A stretch of DNA of 64,000 bases. Origin: Streptomyces sp. CC208A (GTDB lineage Bacteria > Actinomycetota > Actinomycetes > Streptomycetales > Streptomycetaceae). Of the stretch, positions 36,368-44,667 are shown one piece after another. The stretch spans positions 248,001 through 312,000 of the forward strand of contig NZ_JASCXN010000003.1 of assembly GCF_030010625.1 (NCBI RefSeq). Reading direction: 5' to 3'. Numbering within the stretch: the stretch's first letter is position 1; each line of letters begins with the position of its first letter. The notes beneath the pieces were generated by a model. It did not search any database. It saw only the letters and a program-made list of their open reading frames with translations, and was not told the DNA's origin. The position numbers and the translations under genes are program-made.

Positions 36368-36605
36368 GAACGACTCCGTGGTTCTCGGGCTCCCCCTACC
36401 ATCATGTGCGCTGGTGTCTCAGAATTCTTCTCGCGTGCCCGTGGTCGCCGATTCAAATGTCACATGGTCAATCAGATGCTTCGCAGAGTCCTGGCGTGAC
36501 GCCAACATGCCCGCTCAGGCGTGGGATTGAGTACGGATACCCCTGTCCGGCGAATCCCCGGACCCCCGCATGCACGCAATGTTGGATGCGCCTAGCATCA
36601 AAGAC

Positions 36606-37037
36606 ATGGGAACAGAAAGCGCGTATCACATAGTCGAGACGGGCGACACGTTGTACGAACTTGCCCGAAGGTTCGGCACCACGGTCGAGCGGCTTCAGGC
36701 GTGGAACGATATCCGCGACCCGAACGTGATCAAGATCGGCCAACGGGTGATCGTCAGGCAGGATCAGTCCGGTTACGTCCCCTTCCCGGGAGCCGAATGG
36801 TTCAAAACGGAACCGAACAGCCCCATCATCAGCCTGATGGGAGCGCGCCTGATCGAAGAGAGGTGCTCGGCATACGGTCAGGGCGGCCCACCGTCTCAGT
36901 GGAACACACAGCACCGTGACTCCTACGCCATGTGGCAGCGGAAGCTCGGATACGGGGGCGCGGACGCGGACGGCTGGCCGGGAGCGAAGTCGTGGACCAA
37001 GCTCCGGGTCCCGTCTCCCAGTGACGTCTACGCCTAG
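36606..37037 (+). CDS. LysM and peptidoglycan-binding protein without signal peptide
   Basis: A 143-residue protein. Residues ~6-50 form a LysM domain (YHIVETGDTLYELARRFGTT...VIKIGQRVIV). Residues ~58-143 match a Streptomyces peptidoglycan-binding module (FPGAEWFKTEPNSPIISLMG, SYAMWQRKLGYGGADADGWP). No secretion signal precedes the LysM, even from upstream in-frame ATGs at 36570 and 36579. I choose 36606 because a tagcat -10-like box lies 7 bp before it. Its stop is 14 bp before the protease-hydrolase gene, so they form an operon. It may reach the wall only after lysis or by a non-classical route. Confidence 0.85.
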   Translation: MGTESAYHIVETGDTLYELARRFGTTVERLQAWNDIRDPNVIKIGQRVIVRQDQSGYVPFPGAEWFKTEPNSPIISLMGARLIEERCSAYGQGGPPSQWNTQHRDSYAMWQRKLGYGGADADGWPGAKSWTKLRVPSPSDVYA

Positions 37038-37051
37038 GCGGAGGGCCGGCC

Positions 37052-39112
37052 ATGGCAGTGACGGACCGCATGCGAGCGGAAGGGCTGAGGCAGGCCGAGG
37101 CCGCGGCCGAGCGGTATCGGAGGACGAGCGCCCAGCGCGACAACGTGGAGCGGCAGCTGGACGCCGGGGTGGAGTTCCCGGACTCGCCCGGAGCGATCGC
37201 CGTTCGCGCCGCACGGCTCCTCGACCGGCAGGCGGTGCCCACCGCGGCGGCGGTGGAGAGCATCCGCGAGGACCATCTGACCGCGCCCGCCGCGTACGAA
37301 CGCATCATCGGCATCTCCAAGGAACTGCAGGCGTGGAGCTTCCTGCCGCGCGGCGCACGCGCGGCGCGCACCGTCGCCCGCGTCTCCGCCCGGGAGAACG
37401 GTCGCGAGATACCGATCGGCACCGGCTTCCTCGTGTCGCCGCGCCTGCTGATGACCAACCACCACGTCCTGCCCGACGCGACGTCCGCGCAGCAGTGTCT
37501 CGTCGAGTTCGACGCCCAGGTCACCATCGACAACACCCCCGGTGTGTCGACCCGACTGGAACTGGATCCCGGCGCCTTCTTCGTCGCGGACAAGCGGCTC
37601 GACGTCGCGGTGGTGCTGGTCCGCCCCACCGAGGACGGCCGGCAGCCGGGAGACGTGTTCGGGTGGAACAGGCTCAGCGTCCAGCTCGGCAAGCTCGTGA
37701 TCGGTGAGCCGGTGAACGTGATCGGCCACCCCAGGGGACGCCTCAAGGAGATCGCCGTCCGCGACAACGCGTTTCAAGTGCGGCTGGACGACTTCATCCA
37801 CTACAAGACCGACACCGAGCAGGGAAGCTCCGGCTCGCCCGTCTTCAACGACCAGTGGGAAGTGGTGGCTCTGCACCACAGCGGTGTGCCGGAGAAGGAC
37901 GAGCAGGGCCGCATCCTGCGCCACGACGGCAAGGTGTGGCAGTCCGGTGACGGTGACGACGCCATCGCCTGGATCGCGAACGAAGGCGTACGCGTCAGCT
38001 CCCTCCTCAAGCACCTCGCCACGGTGCCGCTGGATCCGGCGCGGCGCGCTCTGCTGGCCGAGATGGGCCTGGAATCCGGACTCCAGGAGACCGCCCCGGC
38101 GCCGGTGCCGCAATCGGCCTCCGCGCCGACAGCGGGCTCACCGGAAGCCACCCCCGCCGCCGCTTCGGGAGCCGCGCGCGAGAGCACCGTCGCACGCGTC
38201 GGCCTGCGCGCCAGGGAAACCGCCTTCGGCGGCAACCGGCACCTCGTGTTCCTGCACGGCAGGAGCCAGCAGGGCAAGGTCCCCGAGGACCTCCGCCGTG
38301 ACTGGTCCGCCGGGCTCAACCACGGGCTCACCCGTGCCGGGCTCACACCGATCGACCCGGCGGACGTCTGGTTCCCGTTCTACGGCGACACACTGGTGCC
38401 GGGCGTCCCGCACCAAGAAGCCGTCCCCCGCCCGTACGTGGAGATGACGGCCGCCGGCCTCGTGGCGGAGGCGTGTGCGCCCGCCGGTCCGGCCCGGGGC
38501 ACCTATGAGCAGCTCATCGCCGACGCGGCGGCGAACGCGGGGATGCCCCGTGACGACGAGCTGGCCACCGAGCGGTTCGGCGGCTCGGTGGTCGGGGCGC
38601 TGCAACGGCAACTGAGCTGGCTGGCGGCCAAGACCGACGTCGACGAGTGGGTCATCGCCACGAGCCTCCGTGACGTCGCCGCGTACCTCGACGATCCGGA
38701 GGTCCGGGACGCGGTCCTGGACGCCGTGCTCGCCTCGGTGCCCACGTCCGGCGAGCTCGTCCTCGTCACCCACAGCCTCGGCACCGTCGTCGGCATGGAC
38801 CTCATCACCCGGCTCGCCGCGGAGGTCGACATCGCCGTGCTCGTCACGGCCGGCAGCCCTCTCGGGCTGGACGCCGTGTACCGTCGGCTCCTCGTCGGAG
38901 GTCCGAAGCGTCCCGAACGGGTCGCCCGCTGGGTCAACGCCTGGTGCCCGACCGACGCCGTCGCCATCGGATGCCCGCTCGGCAGGAGCTGGAAGGGTGA
39001 GCTGACCGATCTGGCCGTCGCCAACGCCCGCGACCGGGCGCACCACATCGAGGAGTACCTCACCCACCCGGAGGTCGCCGCCGCGATCGGGAACATCATC
39101 GGCGCGGCGTGA
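37052..39112 (+). CDS. Trypsin-like serine protease fused to alpha/beta hydrolase
   Basis: A 686-residue protein without signal peptide. Residues 1-95 are helical. Residues ~105-320 are a trypsin-like domain (His138 in LLMTNHHVL, Asp184 in RLDVAVVLV, Ser260 in QGSSGSPVF). Residues ~345-385 are a Pro/Ala-rich linker. Residues ~390-686 are a lipase/esterase-like alpha/beta hydrolase: HLVFLHGRSQQGK, Ser575 in LVTHSLGTVVGMDL, VTAGSPLGL, Asp635 in WCPTDAVAIG and His664/665 near the C-terminus. The protease half is closely related to that at 34118-36367, sharing 20 identical residues from GSSGSP to ALHHS. It is the second gene of an operon with the LysM protein. Confidence 0.9.
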   Translation: MAVTDRMRAEGLRQAEAAAERYRRTSAQRDNVERQLDAGVEFPDSPGAIAVRAARLLDRQAVPTAAAVESIREDHLTAPAAYERIIGISKELQAWSFLPRGARAARTVARVSARENGREIPIGTGFLVSPRLLMTNHHVLPDATSAQQCLVEFDAQVTIDNTPGVSTRLELDPGAFFVADKRLDVAVVLVRPTEDGRQPGDVFGWNRLSVQLGKLVIGEPVNVIGHPRGRLKEIAVRDNAFQVRLDDFIHYKTDTEQGSSGSPVFNDQWEVVALHHSGVPEKDEQGRILRHDGKVWQSGDGDDAIAWIANEGVRVSSLLKHLATVPLDPARRALLAEMGLESGLQETAPAPVPQSASAPTAGSPEATPAAASGAARESTVARVGLRARETAFGGNRHLVFLHGRSQQGKVPEDLRRDWSAGLNHGLTRAGLTPIDPADVWFPFYGDTLVPGVPHQEAVPRPYVEMTAAGLVAEACAPAGPARGTYEQLIADAAANAGMPRDDELATERFGGSVVGALQRQLSWLAAKTDVDEWVIATSLRDVAAYLDDPEVRDAVLDAVLASVPTSGELVLVTHSLGTVVGMDLITRLAAEVDIAVLVTAGSPLGLDAVYRRLLVGGPKRPERVARWVNAWCPTDAVAIGCPLGRSWKGELTDLAVANARDRAHHIEEYLTHPEVAAAIGNIIGAA

Positions 39113-39130
39113 CGAAACCGGCATGCCCGG

Positions 39131-40264
39131 CTACTGGGCCTTCCGCTTGGTGCCCGCCGCAGGCATGGGGAGCCAGTCCTCAGCCGGTGGCGGGCTCGCG
39201 GGCCCGCGCACGGAGTCCAGAACCATCTGGCCCCGCTTGTCGACGAACTTGGTGAACAGCTCCTGCGAGTACCCGAAGATGATCGCCCAGGCGATGATCT
39301 GCGCCGAGGAGTCGAGCGCACTGAGCCCCGGTACGAATCCCCCGCGCATGAGGAGCAGGCCGAGTACAGCGGTGAGGGCGCCCGCCGGCAGTTTCAACGC
39401 GGCCAGGGCGACCGGGATCTGATAGGGAGTGGACGTTCCCCTGATCTTCCGCAAGGCCGAAGCCGCTGCGACGCCGGCCGCCACCAGACCGACGACTTCG
39501 ACGAGGATGTAGTCACCCGATGAGGCGACCGCTCGGAAATTTTCGTCGAGCTCCTGCGATTGAGGCGCCTCATCGCTGCCGGCGGGACAGACCACCGTGT
39601 AGTCGACGGGGGAGTTCACCCCGGCGTCCTGCATGGTCTGCGGCGGATTGAAGCACAGGGGCACCGCATCCTTCCACACGGCGGTGAGTACGGCGACACT
39701 CACTGCGAGGAGGAACAGGAAGGCGGCCACCCGCAGGACGATGCGCACAAAGCTGCTGGCGCGCAGTTTCTCGCGGAGGGCGACACCGTGGGCGACTTCG
39801 ACGGCATCGAGGATCTTCACCAGATCCTTGTCCGTCAACGAGTCCGGAACGATCGCCTCGACCGCCAGCCTGCGAGGATCGCCCGCTTCCAGATGTTCCT
39901 CGATGTCCGCCCGCAACCCGGGTAGGTAGGGAGCGAACTTGTCCGGGGAGGAGAGGAAGGATCTCAGCCAGAACAAGCGGGCGGCATTGAGGTGAATCTG
40001 GGCGGCGGTCACAAGCGACCCGAAAGACGTTCTGCGCTGAAGATCGATTCTCAGGAGATCGTCAGCCTTCTTGAGCTCATTGCACCCGGCTTTCAGGAAC
40101 GCCTGATCCTCGTCGGTGAGAGGGGTCGCATTCTCCCTCGCCTCCACGAAGGCCCGGACCTTTTCGACGTTCGCACGCCCCTCTTCGTTGAGATCCCAGG
40201 AACGCAGCGCGCTCCGCCCCTCACGTTCCCGGCCGAAAGTCAGCAACCTCGTCAAGCGGCTCAT
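39131..40264 (-). CDS. Membrane protein with four helices, unknown function
   Basis: A 377-residue protein. The first ~170 residues are soluble and helical (LKKADDLLRIDLQRRTSFG, LVKILDAVEVAHGVALREK). Transmembrane segments lie near residues 173-196, 251-270, 283-306 and 316-335, with a Cys-containing loop between the first two. It ends GYSQELFTKFVDKRGQMVLD plus a Pro-rich tail. I do not recognise the family. The layout recalls membrane effectors of conflict systems. ATG 40264 has a CAGGAGT site. The frame stays open upstream into the metalloprotease region. It is convergent with the protease-hydrolase gene. Confidence 0.75.
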   Translation of the reverse strand: MSRLTRLLTFGREREGRSALRSWDLNEEGRANVEKVRAFVEARENATPLTDEDQAFLKAGCNELKKADDLLRIDLQRRTSFGSLVTAAQIHLNAARLFWLRSFLSSPDKFAPYLPGLRADIEEHLEAGDPRRLAVEAIVPDSLTDKDLVKILDAVEVAHGVALREKLRASSFVRIVLRVAAFLFLLAVSVAVLTAVWKDAVPLCFNPPQTMQDAGVNSPVDYTVVCPAGSDEAPQSQELDENFRAVASSGDYILVEVVGLVAAGVAAASALRKIRGTSTPYQIPVALAALKLPAGALTAVLGLLLMRGGFVPGLSALDSSAQIIAWAIIFGYSQELFTKFVDKRGQMVLDSVRGPASPPPAEDWLPMPAAGTKRKAQ

Positions 40265-40284
40265 GTGTGGAAGTACTCCTGAAG

Positions 40285-41267
40285 GGGGTGACTGTACTGA
40301 CGGATCGTCAGCGGGGCGGCCTCGCACGACGCTGACCGGGGCGCGCAGGTCACGGAGGGCGTCCCGCGTCACCGGCAGCGACTGGGTGCCGATCAGGTCG
40401 CCCGCGTCCAGGCCGCCCGTTCCGGCGAGGTCGATGTGGACGCGCAGGCCGGAGAGGCCGGCCGGTTCGAAGCCGGTGACCTCCAGCTGCGACAGGCTGC
40501 CGCGCGGTGATGCCCGGCCTGCTGGTGTCGACGGCGAACGCGCTGTAGCCGTAGCCGTACGGACCGAGGTCGTTCCCGTCGGTGATGTGCCGCAGGAAAT
40601 CGTGCTGGTTGCCCGGGGCGATGTCGGTGAAGTCGATGGTGATGAACCGGTCGCGGTCGTTCCGGCTCTGCTCGTGCCACAGCCCGATCTCGTGACCGAT
40701 CTCGTGACCGATCTCGTGACCGATCTCGTGGCTCGTGTTTCCGGTGGTGCGGTGGGGGCCGAGCGTGATGACCCGCGGGCCATCCTGGCGGCCCACGTGC
40801 GACGGGTACCCGTTGCCCGGCACGCAGCGCACGAAGTCCGGGAACTGCGCGGCGTCGGCGGCGGTCCGCTGCCGGAAGCGGTTGCGGGTGCGCGACTCCC
40901 CGTGGGCGATCGCGTCCGTCACGCGCTGCTGGTTCGGCAGGGACCGGTCGGTCTCGCAGGACACGGCGGCGTTCGGCCGCCGGAGCCTGGCGCCCGTGAT
41001 GCCCGGCGACTCCAGCGCGAACGGGGCCGGGCCGGCATCGGTGGCGCGCCCCACGTCCTCGACCGTGCCGAGCACGATGTCACCCAGCGCCATGCCGACC
41101 ACGGGACCGGACCGGTACTCGTCCTGGCCGTCGCCGCCGGTGTCGGGGTCCGCGCCGCTCGTGGTGCGCCGGCCTCCCGACACGGCCGTCGTCTTGCGCG
41201 CTGACGGTGCCGTGCGGGCCGCTGTCTTCTTCGCGCGGCCGGTCGACTCGGAGTGTCTTGCGTTCAT
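40285..41267 (-). pseudogene. Astacin-type metalloprotease, apparently frameshifted
   Basis: The N-terminal ~255 residues fit a bacterial M12A protease: a basic N-terminus without signal peptide, GPRVITLGPH, the zinc motif HEIGHEIGLWHEQSR with RNDRDRFITIDFTDI after it, then GPYGYGYSAFAVDTSRPGITAR. Past ~40500 this frame becomes Arg/Pro-rich, while the adjacent frame gives SLSQLEVTGFEPAGLSGLRV and LAGTGGLDAGDLIGTQSLPV, which looks like the true continuation. A one-base deletion in the GCGCGG run near 40498-40508 would explain it. HEIG is repeated four times. The real C-terminal frame has no stop before the membrane gene at 40264. Confidence 0.7.
40686..40733. repeat. 12-bp tandem repeat (four copies) in the metalloprotease zinc site
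   Basis: GATCTCGTGACC is repeated at 40686, 40698 and 40710, and the fourth copy (40722) ends GGCT. It encodes HEIG x4 on the minus strand. Because one helical turn is added per copy, the last HEIGH...H set still fits the metzincin pattern. Confidence 0.9.
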
Positions 41268-41700
41268 CGCTCACCTCAGGTGCGGGGCCTGGGGGCCGGG
41301 ACGGGGCATGGAGGAGGGGTGTCCCACGGCGCATGTGTTCCACGTGCCGTCGGCCGGCTGACGCCTCCATCCGGGTTGCGTGACCGACGCGGCCGCACCG
41401 CACGGCCACCGACGCGGGCGGGTTCGCCCACGGTGCGGAGAGTCGCAGCCCGCGGGCGTGGCGCCGCCCCGCAGGGTCCGGGCGCTGAGCGGGCCTTCGC
41501 GCGCGAGGTCAGGCACGTGGAGTCGGCTCTTCTCGGCACGGTCGAACAGCGGTTGATATTTGAATAACCATTACCTTGTTTTGCTCTCCCTTGTTCAGAG
41601 CTTGTCTCTGTGCCGGCCGACGGGGCCCAAGAGTGGAGGCCGGCACCCGCGGGTGCCCGAGCCCCGTGATCCAGCCGACCTTCCCGAGGTGGAAACAAGC
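41268..41700. other. 433-bp intergenic region with an AT-rich promoter zone
   Basis: No convincing gene is seen. 41548-41595 is markedly AT-rich for this chromosome and probably contains the carbonic anhydrase promoter (ttgata at 41552). The rest is GC-rich leader for the flanking divergent genes. Confidence 0.5.
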
Positions 41701-42570
41701 ATGCCCTCCCGTCTCATACGTATGGCCGCGATCGCCGTGCTCACCACCCTCACCGCACTCACGGCCACGTCCTGCGCCGACGGGGGCGGTGGCGGTGGTG
41801 GTGGCGCGGACGCGAAGACCTCACCGGCCGCGGCCGCCTCGCCGCACTCCGACGGAAAGGGCGGGAAGGCCGAGAAGAAGGAGGGCGTCCACTGGGGCTA
41901 CGAGGGGGCCGAGGCTCCGATGAACTGGGCCTCCCTCGCCGAGGACTTCGAGGCGTGCGAGGCAGGGCACGAGCAGTCCCCGATCGACCTGGCCGACGCC
42001 AAGGCGGCCGAGGCCCCGGCCGACAAGGCGATCACGATCGACTACGAGCCCGTCACGGCGGAACTCGTGAACAACGGCCACACCGTCCAGGCGAACGTCT
42101 CCGCCGGCGGCGGAATCGTCGTCGACGGCACCTCCTACGACCTCAAGCAGTTCCACTTCCACCTCCCCAGCGAGCACACGGAGGAGGGCAGGCACACCGC
42201 GATGGAGCTGCACTTCGTGCACGCCGACAAGAACGGCGGACTCGCCGTCGTGGGCGTGCTGATGGACGAGAAGGCCGGCGCCTCCGCCTTCGCGGACCTC
42301 TTCAAGAAGCTGCCGCCGAAGGAAGGCGCCCCGGTGAAGATCACTCAGGCCTTCGACCTCACCGCGTTCCTGCCCGGGGACCGCGACCAGTACCGGTATG
42401 GGGGTTCGCTGACGACCCCGCCCTGCACCGAGGGCGTCAAATGGACCGTACTCAAGGACCCGGTCCGGGTCGCCCCGGCCGAGGTCGCCGCGTACAAGGC
42501 GATGTTCCCGAAGGGCAACCGGCCGACCCAGCCGCTGAACGAGCGCAAGCTCACCGTCGTCGACAAGTAG
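41701..42570 (+). CDS. Alpha-carbonic anhydrase lipoprotein
   Basis: A 289-residue exported protein. A signal peptide ends at TATSC, a Gly-rich linker follows, and then an alpha-class carbonic anhydrase. Zinc ligands are in QFHFHLPSEHT and MELHFVHAD. HWGYEG, EAGHEQSPIDLA and SLTTPPCTEGVKWTVL are other family blocks. It hydrates CO2 outside the membrane. A GAGGTGG site precedes ATG 41701. An ISL3 element starts 44 bp after the stop. Confidence 0.93.
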   Translation: MPSRLIRMAAIAVLTTLTALTATSCADGGGGGGGGADAKTSPAAAASPHSDGKGGKAEKKEGVHWGYEGAEAPMNWASLAEDFEACEAGHEQSPIDLADAKAAEAPADKAITIDYEPVTAELVNNGHTVQANVSAGGGIVVDGTSYDLKQFHFHLPSEHTEEGRHTAMELHFVHADKNGGLAVVGVLMDEKAGASAFADLFKKLPPKEGAPVKITQAFDLTAFLPGDRDQYRYGGSLTTPPCTEGVKWTVLKDPVRVAPAEVAAYKAMFPKGNRPTQPLNERKLTVVDK

Positions 42571-42614
42571 CCGGCCGCGGGCGCCGCTGTCCCCCGCACC
42601 CTGGGCATGGACAC

Positions 42615-44279
42615 GGGGACTGTAAAACGATCGGCTCTGGCCCGTAGTCGGTGGTGACTCCGGGTAGCTGCCCTTGATCATGATCTCGTGATGGATGCCA
42701 ACTACCTTATGCGGACGGTGTTTTCCGGGCTGTCCGCACTGGTTGTCGAGGACGTGACGGACGGCGGTGACGCGGTCGTGCTCACGGCTCGCACTCGGGA
42801 TGTGGCGGTGCCCTGTCCGGTCTGCGGGATACCGACGGCGAAGGTGCACGGCTATCACCGCCGGTCACTGGCCGACGTGCCGGTCGACGGCCGCCCGGTC
42901 GTCGTGCGCCTGCGTGTGCGGCGGCTGGTCTGTCCGGTCCTGGGCTGTCGGCGGCAGACCTTCCGCGAGCAGATTCCCGGCCTGCTGGAGCGTCATCAGC
43001 GCCGCACGGTGCGGCTCGCCTGGCAGATATCCCAGGTGGCACGGGAGTTATGCGGCCGGGCGGCCGCACGCCTCGGGGGTCTGCTGGCCATACCCGTCTC
43101 ACGCAGCACCACGCTGCGTCATCTGCGACGCTTGCCGTTGCCGCGGCAGGCGGTCCCGCGGGTGATCGGCGTGGACGATTTCGCTCTGCGTCGCCGCCAC
43201 CGCTACGCCACGATCATCACGGATGCCGAGACCGGCAGGCGCGTCGCGGTCCTGCCCGACCGCGAGGCCGCCACACTGGAGTCCTGGCTGAGCGAACATG
43301 CCGGGATCGAGGTCGTCTGCCGGGACGGCTCGGCCACCTATGCCGAAGCAGTCCGCCGGGCTCTGCCCAATGCGGTGCAGGTCAGTGACCGATGGCACCT
43401 CTGGCGGAACCTCTGTGACAAGGTCCAGCTCGAAGTCCGCGCGCATGCCGGCTGCTGGGCCACCATCAACCCGCCCCGTCCCGGCGGAGTGCGTGAGCAG
43501 ACCACTCGCGAGCGCTGGAACAAGGTCCACGACCTCCTCGGCCAGGGCGTCGGCCTGCTCGACTGCTCCCGCCGCCTGGGCGTGGCTCTGAACACCGTCA
43601 AACGCTACGCCCGCATGCCCGAACCCCAGGCCCTGCGCATCGCGCCCGCCTACCGGCCCACCCTCGTCGACCCCTACCGCGACCACCTGCGCCGTCGTCG
43701 AGCTGAGGAGCCGGCCGTCCCGGTCACCCACCCCCTCGAAGAGATCCGGGAACTGGGCTACACCGGCAGCGCGAACCTGCTGGTCCGCTACCTCAACCAG
43801 GGTCGCGCCGAAGGCGACCGCCCCGTCACCACCCCGCGCCACGCCAGCCGGCTCCTGCTCACCGACCCCGAGAATCTGCGCCCGAAGGAAACGACCCTGC
43901 TGGAGGAGATCGCCGCGGCCTGCCCGGAAATGACCGCGCTCGCCGGTCTCGTACACGGTTTCGCTGCCCTGCTGAAACCGGCCGAGGGCAACGACGTGAA
44001 ACTCACCGAGTGGATCGCCACCGCCCGCGCTGGCGCACTGCCCCACCTGCACAGTTTCACCAGCGGCCTCGAAATCGACCGGGCCGCCGTCGACGCCGGC
44101 CTCACCCTGCCGTACCACAACGGCCGCACCGAGGGCGTCAACACTCGCACCAAGAGGATCATGAGACAGATGCACGGACGCGCCGGATTCGACCTCCTCC
44201 GCCACCGCATCCTCCTGCCCTGATGGCTACCCGGAGTCACCACCGACTACGGGCCAGAGCCGCTCGTTTGACAGACCCC
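42615..44279. mobile_element. ISL3-family insertion sequence (1665 bp)
   Basis: An intact element bounded by 54-bp inverted repeats (42615-42668 and 44226-44279, three mismatches) and containing one transposase gene. The 8 bp on each side (42607-42614 and 44280-44287) differ, so no target duplication is present. That fits a deletion next to the element: the right flank is the 3' end of a GAPDH gene whose front is missing. Confidence 0.92.
42691..44223 (+). CDS. ISL3-family transposase
   Basis: A 510-residue transposase (a GTG one codon earlier is also possible). The N-terminal zinc ribbon is CPVCGIPTAKVHGYHRRSL...RRLVCPVLGC. The catalytic core is present: VIGVDDFALRRRHRYATII (first Asp), EVVCRDGSATYAEAV (second Asp) and GRTEGVNTRTKRIMRQMHG (Glu). 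VSDRWHLWRNL is typical of the family. Full length with no break, so the element may be active. Confidence 0.95.
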   Translation: MDANYLMRTVFSGLSALVVEDVTDGGDAVVLTARTRDVAVPCPVCGIPTAKVHGYHRRSLADVPVDGRPVVVRLRVRRLVCPVLGCRRQTFREQIPGLLERHQRRTVRLAWQISQVARELCGRAAARLGGLLAIPVSRSTTLRHLRRLPLPRQAVPRVIGVDDFALRRRHRYATIITDAETGRRVAVLPDREAATLESWLSEHAGIEVVCRDGSATYAEAVRRALPNAVQVSDRWHLWRNLCDKVQLEVRAHAGCWATINPPRPGGVREQTTRERWNKVHDLLGQGVGLLDCSRRLGVALNTVKRYARMPEPQALRIAPAYRPTLVDPYRDHLRRRRAEEPAVPVTHPLEEIRELGYTGSANLLVRYLNQGRAEGDRPVTTPRHASRLLLTDPENLRPKETTLLEEIAAACPEMTALAGLVHGFAALLKPAEGNDVKLTEWIATARAGALPHLHSFTSGLEIDRAAVDAGLTLPYHNGRTEGVNTRTKRIMRQMHGRAGFDLLRHRILLP

Positions 44280-44558
44280 CTCTCGGCGTACCTGTCGCGG
44301 CCGACCACCGTCGACGAGGTCAACGAGGCGTTCGCCGAGGCGGCGGCCGGACCGCTGGCCGGGGTGCTGCGCTACACGGACGCCCCCATCGTCTCCAGCG
44401 ACATCGTCGGCGACCCGGCGTCCTATGTCTTCGACTCCCGGCTGACCACGGTGACGGGCGACGGCCGCCACGTGAAGGTGTTCGGCTGGTACGACAACGA
44501 GTCCGGCTTCTCGCACCGGGTCGTCGACGTCGTACGCCTGCTGGGTGCGCGGGCCTGA
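44280..44558 (+). pseudogene. GAPDH remnant (C-terminal ~92 codons)
   Basis: The frame entering directly from the IS edge reads PTTVDEVNEAFAEAAAGPLA, then RYTDAPIVSSDIVGDPASYVFDS and VFGWYDNESGFSHRVVDVVRLLG, the end of glyceraldehyde-3-phosphate dehydrogenase. The NAD domain and the catalytic Cys are absent and are not found left of the IS either. So the gene was cut by an IS-linked deletion. It was probably a paralogue, since a housekeeping gap gene would be essential. Confidence 0.88.
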
Positions 44559-44576
44559 GCGCCCTTCCCTCGTCCA

Positions 44577-44636
44577 CCGCCTCGGCCGTGCCGCCGCCAG
44601 TGCTCCGAAGCACCGCGCGAGGCACGGCCGAGGCGG
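44577..44636. terminator. Long-stem terminator after the GAPDH remnant
   Basis: Arms 44577-44592 and 44621-44636 pair perfectly over 16 bp, with a 28-nt loop that can form an inner hairpin. It is located between the convergent GAPDH remnant and the IclR gene. Confidence 0.8.
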
Positions 44637-44667
44637 TTTCGTCCCCAGGGCTCGCGGTCGGTCGCGG

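Noticed and set aside
34118-41267. Prophage or tail-like particle, suggested by LysM and protease genes
   Set aside because: No integrase, capsid, portal, tail sheath or holin genes are visible, and base composition is like the surroundings.
42607-44287. Target-site duplication around the ISL3 element
   Set aside because: The 8-bp flanks differ, and shifting the ends by a few bases does not produce a match.
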